From CAG-698 sp964385755 (GTDB lineage: Bacteria > Bacillota_I > Bacilli_A > ML615J-28 > CAG-698): a stretch of DNA of 64,000 nucleotides. Both the position numbers and the translations under genes were made by a program. Below the pieces are notes generated by a model. That model was given only the letters and a program-made list of their open reading frames with translations, was not told the origin of the DNA and did no database searches. The stretch spans positions 1 to 64,000 of the forward strand of contig CAYLPZ010000006.1 in the NCBI GenBank assembly GCA_964385755.1, written 5' to 3'. This document shows positions 46,071 to 56,600 of the stretch, one piece after another; position 1 is the stretch's first letter, and each line of letters opens with the position of its first letter.

Positions 46071-47237
46071 CTACACCTCTTTATCATCATATAAATAACA
46101 TGAAACATAATGTGTATCAGTTATCTTAACTTCTTTTGGATATTTTCCTTTGCATTTACCTATACACTTAGTACACCTATTCCTAAAATAACATGTATCA
46201 AGTAAATTAATTGGGTTTGGCACTTGTCCAGGAATTGAATATAGTGGCTCATTAGTTTTTGAAGTAATAAGTGGTTTGCTTTTCTGTAATCCTATTGTAT
46301 AAGGATGCAGTGGATTATGGAAAATCTCACTTGCGGTACCTCTTTCAATAACTTTTCCTGCATACATTACCACAACTTCATCAGCCATTTCCGCAATTAC
46401 TCCTAAGTCATGGGTAATAAACATAATTGAGCATCCAGTATTCTTTTGAATTTCTTTTAGTAATTCTAAAATCTGTGCTTGAATAGTTACATCTAAGGCC
46501 GTTGTCGGTTCATCCGCAATTATTAATTTTGGACTCCCTGAAAGTGCCATCGCAATCATGACACGCTGACGCATACCACCAGAAAGTTCATGTGGATACA
46601 TATCATATACACGCTCACTGTTGGCAATACCAACCTTTACAAGCATTTCAATACTATGTTTTTTAGCTTCTTCTTTAGTCATATTCATATGATGTAATGG
46701 TACTTCATCAAGTTGATATCCAATCGTAAAAACAGGGTTTAAACTTGTCATTGGTTCTTGGAAGATCATTGTAATATCTTTACCTCTAATTTTATACATA
46801 TCTTTCTTCGGCATTTTTGCAATGTTATATCCAAGCTTTTTACCATTTTCATCATAACCTAAATCACTTGTATTAAATCTAATTTCTCCATCAATTATTT
46901 GTCCTTGTGGTGCTTGTACAAGTTGCATAATTGATAAACTTGTGACACTTTTCCCACAACCACTTTCACCAACTACACCAATAATCTTATTTTTAGGAAT
47001 ATTAAAAGATACTCCATTAACTGACATTACTGTTCCATTATCGGTAAAGAAAACAGTTTTTAAATTATCTAATTCAATAATATTATTGTCATCTTTCATT
47101 ATAGATGTATATTCATCGACACTTACTTTTCGATTTTTAAAACTTTCATAGTATTTCATCTGTTTGATGTTATACTTTAATATTTTTCTACTTTCTTTAG
47201 AGGAAATATAATTACTATTTTGATTCTTTTTTTTCAT
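46071..47237 (-). CDS. oppD: Oligopeptide ABC ATPase OppD
   Basis: First ATPase of the Opp importer, about 388 residues. Walker A GESGCGKSVTS, signature SGGMRQR, Walker B IADEPTTALD, and a C-terminal Cys cluster (CYFRNRCTKCIGKC). The start is placed at the ATG at 47237 with GAGGTGG six bases upstream; the longer frame to 47300 would run back into oppC. Even so, about 55 residues precede the usual ABC start (IIELDNLKTVF), an extension rich in Lys, Ser and Tyr. Confidence 0.95.
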   Translation of the reverse strand: MKKKNQNSNYISSKESRKILKYNIKQMKYYESFKNRKVSVDEYTSIMKDDNNIIELDNLKTVFFTDNGTVMSVNGVSFNIPKNKIIGVVGESGCGKSVTSLSIMQLVQAPQGQIIDGEIRFNTSDLGYDENGKKLGYNIAKMPKKDMYKIRGKDITMIFQEPMTSLNPVFTIGYQLDEVPLHHMNMTKEEAKKHSIEMLVKVGIANSERVYDMYPHELSGGMRQRVMIAMALSGSPKLIIADEPTTALDVTIQAQILELLKEIQKNTGCSIMFITHDLGVIAEMADEVVVMYAGKVIERGTASEIFHNPLHPYTIGLQKSKPLITSKTNEPLYSIPGQVPNPINLLDTCYFRNRCTKCIGKCKGKYPKEVKITDTHYVSCYLYDDKEV

Positions 47238-47250
47238 ATATATCCACCTC

Positions 47251-48315
47251 TTACTTCTTTGCTTTAGGGTCCATTGCATCACGAAGACCGTCACCAACAA
47301 AGTTAAATCCTAGTACCGCAAGTACAATTAGAATACCAGCAGGAAGCCATAAGTTAACATAATTATTTAATATTTCTGGTGTTTTAGATGCAGAGATCAT
47401 TGTTCCCCACGCCGCATAAGGAATTTGTACACCTAATCCTAAATAACTAAGTGTAGATTCATATAAGATTACACTACCTAAACCTAATGTCATATTAACT
47501 ATTAATTGTGGTAAAACATTAGGAATCAAGTGAATAAAAATCTTACGCCATGTTGGAAGACCCATTACTTCTGTTGCGGTCATAAATTCTTGCTCACGTA
47601 AAGATAAAATTTGTCCACGTACTAGTCTTGCACAACCACTCCAGCCAAATACTGTAATAATAATCATTAAGAAATAAATCCTATTGGCAGGATCAATAAC
47701 TTCTGATAATGAATCCAATACTGCAGAAGCAATTAATAGTATAGGAAGCATTGGTATACAATTGAATACATCAACTATTCTCATAATTATTTGATCAGTT
47801 TTTCCGCCAAAATAACCAGCTAATCCACCAAGAATTATCCCAATAATTGTTTCTAAAATTACTACAATAAAACCAATTGTCAAAGAAATTCTTCCACCAT
47901 ACATTAATCTAACAAAGACATCCATTCCTTTTTCATCAGTTCCAAGTAAATGGTCTTTACTTGGTGGAGCTTTTAGATTATCTGATAGAATATAAGTTTC
48001 CTGAATAATTGTAATTTCCTCACCATATTCATCAGTATATGTATATTCTTCTTCATATACACTGATAATAGGTGTTCTATCTACTTCTACTTCTCCCCAT
48101 TTATTATAAATAACTGGTCCTAAAAATGAGAATAAAAATAGGAATACTATAATAATTAAGCCAACTAAAGATAATCTAGATCTAAAGAATCTTCTAAAAA
48201 TTAATTTAATTGGGCTAATCTCTTTATAAGTTTCAACTTCTTCAGTTTCATTGGTAGCATCAGTTTCTATTATTTGATTTTCTAGATTTTCATTATTTAT
48301 ATCTTTTTCTTCCAT
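47251..48315 (-). CDS. oppC: Oligopeptide ABC permease OppC
   Basis: A 354-residue permease with six helices. The acidic N-terminal tail (about 1-35) is followed by PIKLIFRRFFRSRLSLVG, the standard OppC/DppC opening. HLLGTDEKGMDVFVRLMYGG is a strong family signature, and the EAA-like loop is present (ATEVMGLPTWRKIFIHLIP). A loop of about 40 residues (70-110) rich in Tyr, Thr and Glu is inserted after the first helix. Gaps to neighbours are 11-14 bases. Confidence 0.96.
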   Translation of the reverse strand: MEEKDINNENLENQIIETDATNETEEVETYKEISPIKLIFRRFFRSRLSLVGLIIIVFLFLFSFLGPVIYNKWGEVEVDRTPIISVYEEEYTYTDEYGEEITIIQETYILSDNLKAPPSKDHLLGTDEKGMDVFVRLMYGGRISLTIGFIVVILETIIGIILGGLAGYFGGKTDQIIMRIVDVFNCIPMLPILLIASAVLDSLSEVIDPANRIYFLMIIITVFGWSGCARLVRGQILSLREQEFMTATEVMGLPTWRKIFIHLIPNVLPQLIVNMTLGLGSVILYESTLSYLGLGVQIPYAAWGTMISASKTPEILNNYVNLWLPAGILIVLAVLGFNFVGDGLRDAMDPKAKK

Positions 48316-48326
48316 AATTCCACCTA

Positions 48327-49334
48327 CTATCTACCAAGTTTTACTCTAGGGTCTACTAGTGAGTACATAATGTCTGAAAGTAACGTACCAATAACAGTTA
48401 AAACTGCTAAAAACATATTATATCCCATTACAAATGGAATATCGCCACTACTTAATGCATTATATGCAAGACGTCCAATACCATCAATTGCAAATACTTC
48501 TTCAGTAATCATCATTCCACCAAAAAGTGAAGGCAAAATTCCCGCAAGTAATGTAACTAGTGGTATCATTGTATTTCTAAAAGCATGTTTATAAATAACT
48601 GTGTTTTCTGGTAATCCTTTCGCACGAGCAGTTCTAATATAATCAGCATTTAATACTTCTAATGTATTTGTTCTAGTGTAACGCATTAATCCACCAATTG
48701 ATAAAATAACAGTACAAAAGATTGGAAGTATTAAGTGGTGAATCATATCTAATAATTTAGCCATAAAACCGCCAAAGTTATTAGGATAAATTGCGGAAGC
48801 AGATATTAGACCAGTCGAAGGAAACCACCCAAGTTCAACCGAGAAGATTTTAATAATAATCGCCGCAAAGAAATAAGTAGGAAGGGAGATACCAATCATT
48901 GTAAAAATAGTAACAATGTAATCTCTTTTTGAATATTGATGCGTTGCACTAGTAATACCAAGTGGGATTGCAATAGCAAATTGCAAAACTGTTGCAATTG
49001 CAGCTATTGCAAAAGAAACCCACATATTTTCAGATATTACCTGATTAACTGGCTTTTCATACTTAAATGAATTTCCCATATCACCTTTCAACATATTTCC
49101 AAGCCATTGAAAATATCCTGAGATAATTCCTTTGAATGAATTATCACCTATTCCGTATTGCATTTTAAATTCTTGGAGTTGTTCTAGTGTTACTGAACCT
49201 TGTGCAATTTGTGATGCAAATTTGATATCTAAATAATCATTCGGCATCATTCTTACTAAAGTATATATAATAATAGAAACACCAAAAAGAACAAACACGG
49301 AAATAAGTAGTCTTTTTACAATATATTTAAACAT
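48327..49334 (-). CDS. oppB: Oligopeptide ABC permease OppB
   Basis: A 335-residue permease of the OppB/DppB family. It starts MFKYIVKRLLISVFVLFGVSI, shows the family's VRMMPND early and the EAA loop YIRTARAKGLPENTVIYKHAFRN, and ends LSDIMYSLVDPRVKL. It pairs with OppC. The gene starts 15 bases after oppA. Confidence 0.97.
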   Translation of the reverse strand: MFKYIVKRLLISVFVLFGVSIIIYTLVRMMPNDYLDIKFASQIAQGSVTLEQLQEFKMQYGIGDNSFKGIISGYFQWLGNMLKGDMGNSFKYEKPVNQVISENMWVSFAIAAIATVLQFAIAIPLGITSATHQYSKRDYIVTIFTMIGISLPTYFFAAIIIKIFSVELGWFPSTGLISASAIYPNNFGGFMAKLLDMIHHLILPIFCTVILSIGGLMRYTRTNTLEVLNADYIRTARAKGLPENTVIYKHAFRNTMIPLVTLLAGILPSLFGGMMITEEVFAIDGIGRLAYNALSSGDIPFVMGYNMFLAVLTVIGTLLSDIMYSLVDPRVKLGR

Positions 49335-49349
49335 ATTATTCTCGCTTTA

Positions 49350-51920
49350 CTATTTTGTTGTATTTAATCTAACTGTATGAATATCATTTAATAAACCAGA
49401 GTATGGAGATAAATCACTATTCAATGATGATTCATCAATTTTATTTACACTATAAGCAAATAAATCATCTCTCTGATATGTTGGAAGTTCGATTGCAAGT
49501 TGCATTACAATATCTAATGCTTTTGAATAAATTCTTGCACGTTGTTTTTCATCTGTTGTTTCACGGCCTTGTTCAATTAGTTCTGATAATTCTTCAAGTA
49601 ATGCAAGTTCTTCATTATATTTTCCACCAACATTAGCAATTATATCTTTATAACCCCAGTTGAGTGTTGAACTAGCTTTTGAGTCCATATGATATACTTG
49701 GTACATATCAGGATCAATTGTTGAACTCCAAGCAGCAGCCCAAACTGCTAAACTACCATTAGCAAGCTTTGATAATGCTTGTGCATCAGGTAAAACAGTA
49801 ATCTCAAAATTAATTTCATTTAAGAACTGTGCAGCTTCATAAAATGAGTTGAAAGCTGGGTGATCAGTTTCAGAGCCTGCAATTGTAAATGTATATTTAA
49901 GTTTATTCTTTCCATTTGTATACACACCATCTCCACCGATTGTATATCCAGCATCTTCAACCAAACTAATAATAAACTCTTGTTGTTGTTCTTTAGTAAG
50001 TTTATCACCAGCTTTTAATCCTAATGAAGTTACATAATCAGCATAATCAGGATTTACTACATCTAAGTTCTCTGGTACTGGTCCACCAATATAAGGATAA
50101 TATGCTGTTGCACCAGTTGGATATGCCCAGCTAGTAAGAGACATTGAACGATAAATTGCTTTTGCGGTATTACCATAATAACTTACTGTCTTAGAAGTAT
50201 CAATTGAATGCATAATAGCTTGACGAACTTTTAAATCGGGTACTTTACCAGCATTAATTCCAATATATCCATAACCAGCTGTTTCAATTGACTTGTTATG
50301 AATTCCTTCATTTTCTTTTTCTCTTAATTCTTTAATAATATCAGGATTAGAGTTAGGTTGTACATAATCAACTTCACCATTATATAGTGCATATAGTAAA
50401 CTACTAGATGGTACTACTTGATAGTGAAGATATTTAATTTTCGGTGCTCCTAAAATATAATTTTCATTTCTAACAAAGTAAATTACATTTTTATTTTTAA
50501 AATCACCGGCAGTAACATTTTCAGTTGAATGTTCTGAGTTTGCAGCAACGTAAGGTCCTGCACCAACTGGAACACCAATCTTTTCTGGATTCTTAATTAC
50601 TTTATCCATAAAGTCTTGTGAAGAATATTCTACACCAAAGTTTTCTTCATAATCAAAAGCCTTAATATGATCACTATCTGAATAGTAGTACATTGGTGCC
50701 ACCGCAAAACTAAAGTTCCAAATTGCTTTAGGGTCAACGCCATTAATTGTAATTGATAAAACTTCATTACCTTCTTTAACTGAACCATCTTCGTTATATG
50801 TTGGAACATTATATGTTACACCATTAACTTTAATTGATTCATGACGATTAATAAACTTAATACCAGAAATATTTTTGAATTGTCTTTCATTTTCTTCATG
50901 GTATTTTTCTAAAGCAGAATTAACTAAATATTCATTTAGTTTAACAGCAGTATTCCAGTATAATGAGACTTCTTCTAACGCCATTGGAAGATTATCTTCA
51001 TAAATTGTTTGAATAGCTTGTTCTTTCTTCCAATTCTTAAGTTCTAAGGGATTATTAGTAAGTGAAGATTCAAGTTTTGCTTCACGTTTATTCCAATATA
51101 GATATCCTTCATTGTATAAGAACATTTCCACATCAGTTGTTAAAAGGTTAGGATAAGCTGTATCATTTTCATCTCTAAACTTAACATCTTTGTATTGTCC
51201 ACCACTAGCATTTTTATAATCAGTTTCAAGTTCTTCTTTAAATAATTCACATACTTTATCAAAATCAGAAACAATATATTCAAAACCATCATCTTTTGAA
51301 TAATCTTCTAAATATTCTCTAAACTCAGAAACTGTTAATTCTTCATTTTTGTAATCATCAAAAATATACTCTGCAGCACTTAATAAATATTCTACTCTAG
51401 CATCTGCTTCAATATAAAATTGTTCCATAAATCTTTCTTGGGATTTTTCATCTGCTTGTTGTGTCCTATATTCCTTTAAACCTACTATATCAGTTGAATA
51501 AATTGTACTTGAACCTGTGTATACAGGATCTAAATAAACATATAGATTAAATAAAACATCTTTTATTGTTAAATAAGATCCATTAGAGAACTTAACATTA
51601 TTCTTAAGTACTAAATAATAAGTCGTTGTGTCTTCATATTCATCATAAATTTCTTCCTTATCAAGAACTACAACACCTTCATCTTCACCATAAACAACCT
51701 TACCCGAACTATCATTGCCAAGCATTCCAATTTGTGTCATACTTACAATTTGACTATCAGGAGCAGATGAAGAATAAAATGGATTAAATACACCATCTAA
51801 CTCTTGTGAAGATAGTAAAAGTGGAGTATCTGCCTTTTCATTGTTTCCACATCCTACTGTAGTAAATAAACAACTAATAAAAAGAAAACTTAAAGCCACA
51901 ATTAAAAACCTTTTTTTCAT
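49350..51920 (-). CDS. oppA: Oligopeptide-binding lipoprotein OppA
   Basis: An 856-residue solute-binding lipoprotein (SBP family 5) with lipobox TTVGC (Cys about 24). The mature start LLLSSQELDGVFNPFYSSSA and the YGYIGINAGKVPDLKVRQAI region are typical. It is 250-300 residues longer than usual: an acidic, Tyr-rich stretch (about 140-330) is inserted within the ligand-binding domain. This may widen the pocket or add partner contacts. It delivers peptides to OppBC. Co-transcribed with the upstream subtilase gene. Confidence 0.95.
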   Translation of the reverse strand: MKKRFLIVALSFLFISCLFTTVGCGNNEKADTPLLLSSQELDGVFNPFYSSSAPDSQIVSMTQIGMLGNDSSGKVVYGEDEGVVVLDKEEIYDEYEDTTTYYLVLKNNVKFSNGSYLTIKDVLFNLYVYLDPVYTGSSTIYSTDIVGLKEYRTQQADEKSQERFMEQFYIEADARVEYLLSAAEYIFDDYKNEELTVSEFREYLEDYSKDDGFEYIVSDFDKVCELFKEELETDYKNASGGQYKDVKFRDENDTAYPNLLTTDVEMFLYNEGYLYWNKREAKLESSLTNNPLELKNWKKEQAIQTIYEDNLPMALEEVSLYWNTAVKLNEYLVNSALEKYHEENERQFKNISGIKFINRHESIKVNGVTYNVPTYNEDGSVKEGNEVLSITINGVDPKAIWNFSFAVAPMYYYSDSDHIKAFDYEENFGVEYSSQDFMDKVIKNPEKIGVPVGAGPYVAANSEHSTENVTAGDFKNKNVIYFVRNENYILGAPKIKYLHYQVVPSSSLLYALYNGEVDYVQPNSNPDIIKELREKENEGIHNKSIETAGYGYIGINAGKVPDLKVRQAIMHSIDTSKTVSYYGNTAKAIYRSMSLTSWAYPTGATAYYPYIGGPVPENLDVVNPDYADYVTSLGLKAGDKLTKEQQQEFIISLVEDAGYTIGGDGVYTNGKNKLKYTFTIAGSETDHPAFNSFYEAAQFLNEINFEITVLPDAQALSKLANGSLAVWAAAWSSTIDPDMYQVYHMDSKASSTLNWGYKDIIANVGGKYNEELALLEELSELIEQGRETTDEKQRARIYSKALDIVMQLAIELPTYQRDDLFAYSVNKIDESSLNSDLSPYSGLLNDIHTVRLNTTK

Positions 51921-51931
51921 AATTCCTCCAT

Positions 51932-53629
51932 TTAGTTATTATTTGTAATATTCCAACTTGTGGCATCATCAAAAGTTACATTTTCTGTAGCAGAGTACCA
52001 AAGTTTATCTGTAATTATTTCCTTTTCACATTCAGGAATTTTTGTTATTGTAATAAATCCTGTCATTTTACAATTAATTAACTTTGTGTTTGATGCTTTA
52101 ATTGCTAGAGGAGCAATTAAAATATTTTTAATTCTACTATTTGATGTATTAATATCTACTGAAATATTACTAAATATAATATCTTGAATTATTACATCTT
52201 TTAATTCAAAGAATAAAGATACATATAAATGATCAGATGAAGATGAAATATCATCAAGTGGACCTTGAAGACCACTTCGTGAATCATCATAATCAATTAC
52301 AATATTTGAAACCTTATAACCATTTCCTTTAATTATTCCTGAATAACTATCAAAGCAAATTTCATCACCATCAAAGTCAATGTCATTTAATAGATAAATA
52401 TTTTGTTTTCTTGTTAAGGCATTTCTAAATCCTCGAGCATTAGAAACTAATGTGTATTCTCCTTCGATTAAATTTAAGAAAATCTTAACTGCTAAATCAC
52501 TATCACCACCAGGATGAGTAAATGTTTCATCCCATGGGTTTCCTTGTTCATCTAAATAACCAAGCGAAGTAAATCCTTCTACAGTTTTGTTGTCCATAAA
52601 TAAATCGTAGAATTTTTCTCCCTCTTCTACTTCATAACTATCTAAAAATACCTCTTCGCCACTAGCATTTAAGTAATATAACTCATATGTATATAATCGA
52701 TTTATCTCCCATTTAGCATATAAAGTTACGCCATCAATAGTCATCTTATCATTTTCAAAGTCCCATTTATCAGCATATTCAACACTGCCATCATCATTTG
52801 TAATTTTATTGCGATACCATCCTTCAATATGAAAACCACTTTTGATTATTTGTTCATTAGGATTTGTTTCTAAGACATTTGGATCAACAATTTTAACATC
52901 TATTTTAGTTCCATCAAACTTATATAAATATGATACATAGTCTTTAGAGTTTTTACATGTTCCTTCTTCTAAATAGAATATAGCTCTACCAAAACCTTCC
53001 ATTGCATAATAATAATTTGTTTCTATTTCCACATCAAAACCATTTTGTGATGTATAACTGGCTTTAAATGTAGATAAATTGTTTTTTGTAATTACTATTT
53101 CAATTTCAAGATTTGTTATATTACCAATACTTTTATTTAAAAATAATGAACTTGCTTTATTATCTAAAACCTTTGCTTTTAAAGTATAATTGTCATCAAT
53201 TACTTCTAAAGTATATCCTTCTTGTAAGAATTCAACAGAAATAACAAATGTTAAATAATATGTAGGCATCTCATATGGGTTTTCATATGTAACACCGCCT
53301 ACTTCTACATATTTAATATCATCAACAGTTACATATGATGATTTGGTTTCATCATAAACTGAAGAACCAGAAGTTGATAGTTTTCGTTCAGTAATATTTA
53401 CTTCTGATTTAATTTTTTCCCCACGTGAAATAACAAAATCAGTGTTTTTATTATAAACTTCAAAACCATCATCAAACATCTTTGTAAGTTCGTTATAACC
53501 TGCTATTCTTTCTTCGGAGTCATAAACATTACTTACAAGTTTCTCAAAATCTGTTCTATTATCTTTTTTACAAGATGCAAAGCATAAAGTAAATAAAATA
53601 ATAGTAAAAATCATATATATTTTCTTCAT
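51932..53629 (-). CDS. Lipoprotein with InlB B-repeat-like domain
   Basis: A 565-residue lipoprotein (LCFASCKK, Cys about 20). Residues 30-240 form an unrecognised domain. Residues 240-310 show a Listeria-Bacteroides (InlB B-repeat/Flg_new) module: GFHIEGWYRN...VTLYAKW. A second related module ends near EGFTSLGY. The C-terminal 170 residues have a GLUG/beta-helix flavour (YLLNDIDFDGDEI...IKGNGYKVSNIVI). It lies between the subtilase and oppA genes with gaps of 10-11 bases, so it may help bind substrates of the protease. Confidence 0.85.
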   Translation of the reverse strand: MKKIYMIFTIILFTLCFASCKKDNRTDFEKLVSNVYDSEERIAGYNELTKMFDDGFEVYNKNTDFVISRGEKIKSEVNITERKLSTSGSSVYDETKSSYVTVDDIKYVEVGGVTYENPYEMPTYYLTFVISVEFLQEGYTLEVIDDNYTLKAKVLDNKASSLFLNKSIGNITNLEIEIVITKNNLSTFKASYTSQNGFDVEIETNYYYAMEGFGRAIFYLEEGTCKNSKDYVSYLYKFDGTKIDVKIVDPNVLETNPNEQIIKSGFHIEGWYRNKITNDDGSVEYADKWDFENDKMTIDGVTLYAKWEINRLYTYELYYLNASGEEVFLDSYEVEEGEKFYDLFMDNKTVEGFTSLGYLDEQGNPWDETFTHPGGDSDLAVKIFLNLIEGEYTLVSNARGFRNALTRKQNIYLLNDIDFDGDEICFDSYSGIIKGNGYKVSNIVIDYDDSRSGLQGPLDDISSSSDHLYVSLFFELKDVIIQDIIFSNISVDINTSNSRIKNILIAPLAIKASNTKLINCKMTGFITITKIPECEKEIITDKLWYSATENVTFDDATSWNITNNN

Positions 53630-53639
53630 GCTTCACCTC

Positions 53640-56600
53640 CTATAACCAAAAACGCTTTTTAATAAATACAAATAGCACAACTAAACTTGCTAAAGCAGTA
53701 ACTGCTGTAGCAGCTAAACCTACTTTGTTAACATTAGTTGTTGGTAATGTATTAATTTCATTTACAACATCAATATCTTCATTTAAATTACTAAAGTATT
53801 CATCAAAACCTTTTTTGAAGCTATCAACTGTTTTCGTATCAAGATATTTCTTGTCATCTCTATCAACAATCTTTAATGCTTCAACTATTTCATAATAAGT
53901 TGAAAGTTTATTAAAGTCATATGTAGGACCAAGATTATTAATGTTTTCAATAATATGACTATAATTCTTATTAATTCTAATCATATTAATTTCATTCCAT
54001 TTAGCTTCTGCGTTTTCAAGTCTTTCTAATAAACTATCAAGATATTCTTTTGTATATCCATATTGTGTTAAATCTTGAGTAACTAAATTATAAGCTGTTC
54101 TCGCATCTTTGATAATTTGTTCATCTCCAATCTTAACATCGTCAGGAATTAAACTTACTTTATCTAAATAGTTTATTGATTTACTATCTAATGCCACATA
54201 ATCACTTTTTATTACATTATCAACATTAAAATATAATCTGTAAAGCATATCTTTATATGTTTCATCTATAGCATTTGTTGGAATAATTAGATTCATCTTT
54301 TCAGCTAAACCAATCATATCTTTAAATTGACCATAATAAAGTGGTGTTGCACCATTAAATAAGAAATATTTATTTAATTCTTTATAGATTTCTGAACTTG
54401 TGTCATATGATATATCATTAGTAGTGATTGTTCCTTCTAAAATTGGAGCAGTAGTTGACTTAAACTCAATAGTTTTTAGATTAACACTACCATAAAATGC
54501 CATATTACCAATTAACTTTAAAGTATCTGGGAAAATTAGTTTAATAATTCTACGATTAAAATATCCAGCATATTCACTAATTCTAACGGTATTAAATAGT
54601 ACTTCATAAGTCTCTGATGGTTTTGCGGTTGGATATGCACTTAGTGAATATTTCCCGTTTTCATTTGTTGTATAAAGAACACCATCATCTAATCTTACAT
54701 AATCATTTATTACACATGTATCATTTCTAGATAAATCTGTAAATCTAACTTGATTTACATTGTAGTAGAATGCTGTAGGAGCAATATACTTAACTGTACT
54801 TGGTAAGTTTATCTCACTTACCGCAATGCAGCTTAATGCCTGAGCATCAATTACTTCTACTTTTGGCATGTATACAGCTTCAAGATTAGCACAAGATAAG
54901 AAACTACCAGGTGCAAGTTTAATGACATTTGGAAGATTAACAGTAATTAATGATTCGCATTTATTAAATGCTTGCATCGATATTTCAATTACACTATCAA
55001 GTGATATTTCTTTTAGTGCTACACAGTTCATAAATGCTGCTTCTTTGATATATCTAACATCATTTATTATTACACTTTGTAATTTTTCATCATCAAGAAA
55101 TGTTCCTTCATTTATGCATTCTAAAATACTAGTTGTTTCAAATGTTTCTAGAGACAAACAACCAGAGAACGCATAACTTCCAATAGTATTTAAGCCCTTT
55201 CCGATTGTTACATTAGATAGCATATCTGCATAAGAGAATGCATAATCACCAATAATCTTTAGTGTATCAGGAAGAGCAATAGCAGTTATTATATTTCCTC
55301 TTGCTTGATTTACCCCCGCAAACGCATAAGACCCAATTTCTTCAATGTTAGGAATATTAATACTTTCTAAATTTACACAGTCTGAAAAAGCATAATTACC
55401 TATTACTTTTACTTCTTCTAAATAAATATTTATTAAATTAATACATCCAAAGAAAGCTCCTTCTAAGATTTCTTTGGTTTTTCTTAATGATACTGAACTT
55501 AAAGATTCATCATTATAAAAAGCATGAGCACCCACAGTATTTACTTCTAAATCTACACTACTTAAATTTTTACAATTTGCAAAAGCTTCGTTTCCAAGGC
55601 TCTCAATTTTTCCTGTTACCTTTGTTAGGTTTTGACAGTCCATAAATGCAGCTTGTGAAATGATTACATCATCATTAAATTTAATAGATTCTAGTTTTGT
55701 TTTCGCAAAGCAATATGGAGCAAAATATAAAACCTTGTCAATATTTACACAATTTACTAATCCACTTTCTTCGAAAGCAGATTCGTTTAAAGTTACATTT
55801 TCAGCCAATATTACGTTTTCTAAATTATTGCAATTAGCAAAGGCATTACTACCAATTACTTTTACATTAGCTAAATCAATAGAATATAGATTATCAAGTC
55901 CACTAAAAGCACCTTCATAAATCTCTTCTACTTTACTATCTAAAGTTACAAATTTATTATCTAATGCTTTTGGAGCTACTAAATATATAACTTTATTGTC
56001 TTTTGAGAGTAGATAACCACCATTAAAATTATAATATTGGTTTTCTAAAGAAACATCAAAAGTACTTAAGTTATTTGAGCCACTGAATACTTCACCATAG
56101 TTCTTAGTTATTCTTGTGTTATTATTTATTGTTACAATTTCTAAATGAGGGCAATTTGCGAAAGCACGTTTCTCTAAAACCACATCACTATTCGGCATTG
56201 TAACTTTTTGTAAATTACTACAATTTTCAAATGCAGATTCATAAATAAATTCACAAGAAACATCTTCAAATATTACTTCTTCTAAAGCATCGCAATCATT
56301 AAATGCTTTAGAGCCAACGTATACTAAATTATTGTGAATAGTTACTTTTGTAAGTAAATCACAATTTTCGAAACAATTACTTGGGATTCTATCATTATAA
56401 ATATCAAGTATAGATATACTTGTATTTGCAAACATTAAGTCAGCTAAATTTGTATATTTACCGATTATTACCTCTTTTAAATTAATACAGTTATTGAAAG
56501 ATTCAATACCACCATTAATTAATGAAGTAATGTCAACAAATGTTAAACTTTCACAATCTTTAAATGCTGCCTCACCAATTGCATACACGCTAGTTAAATT

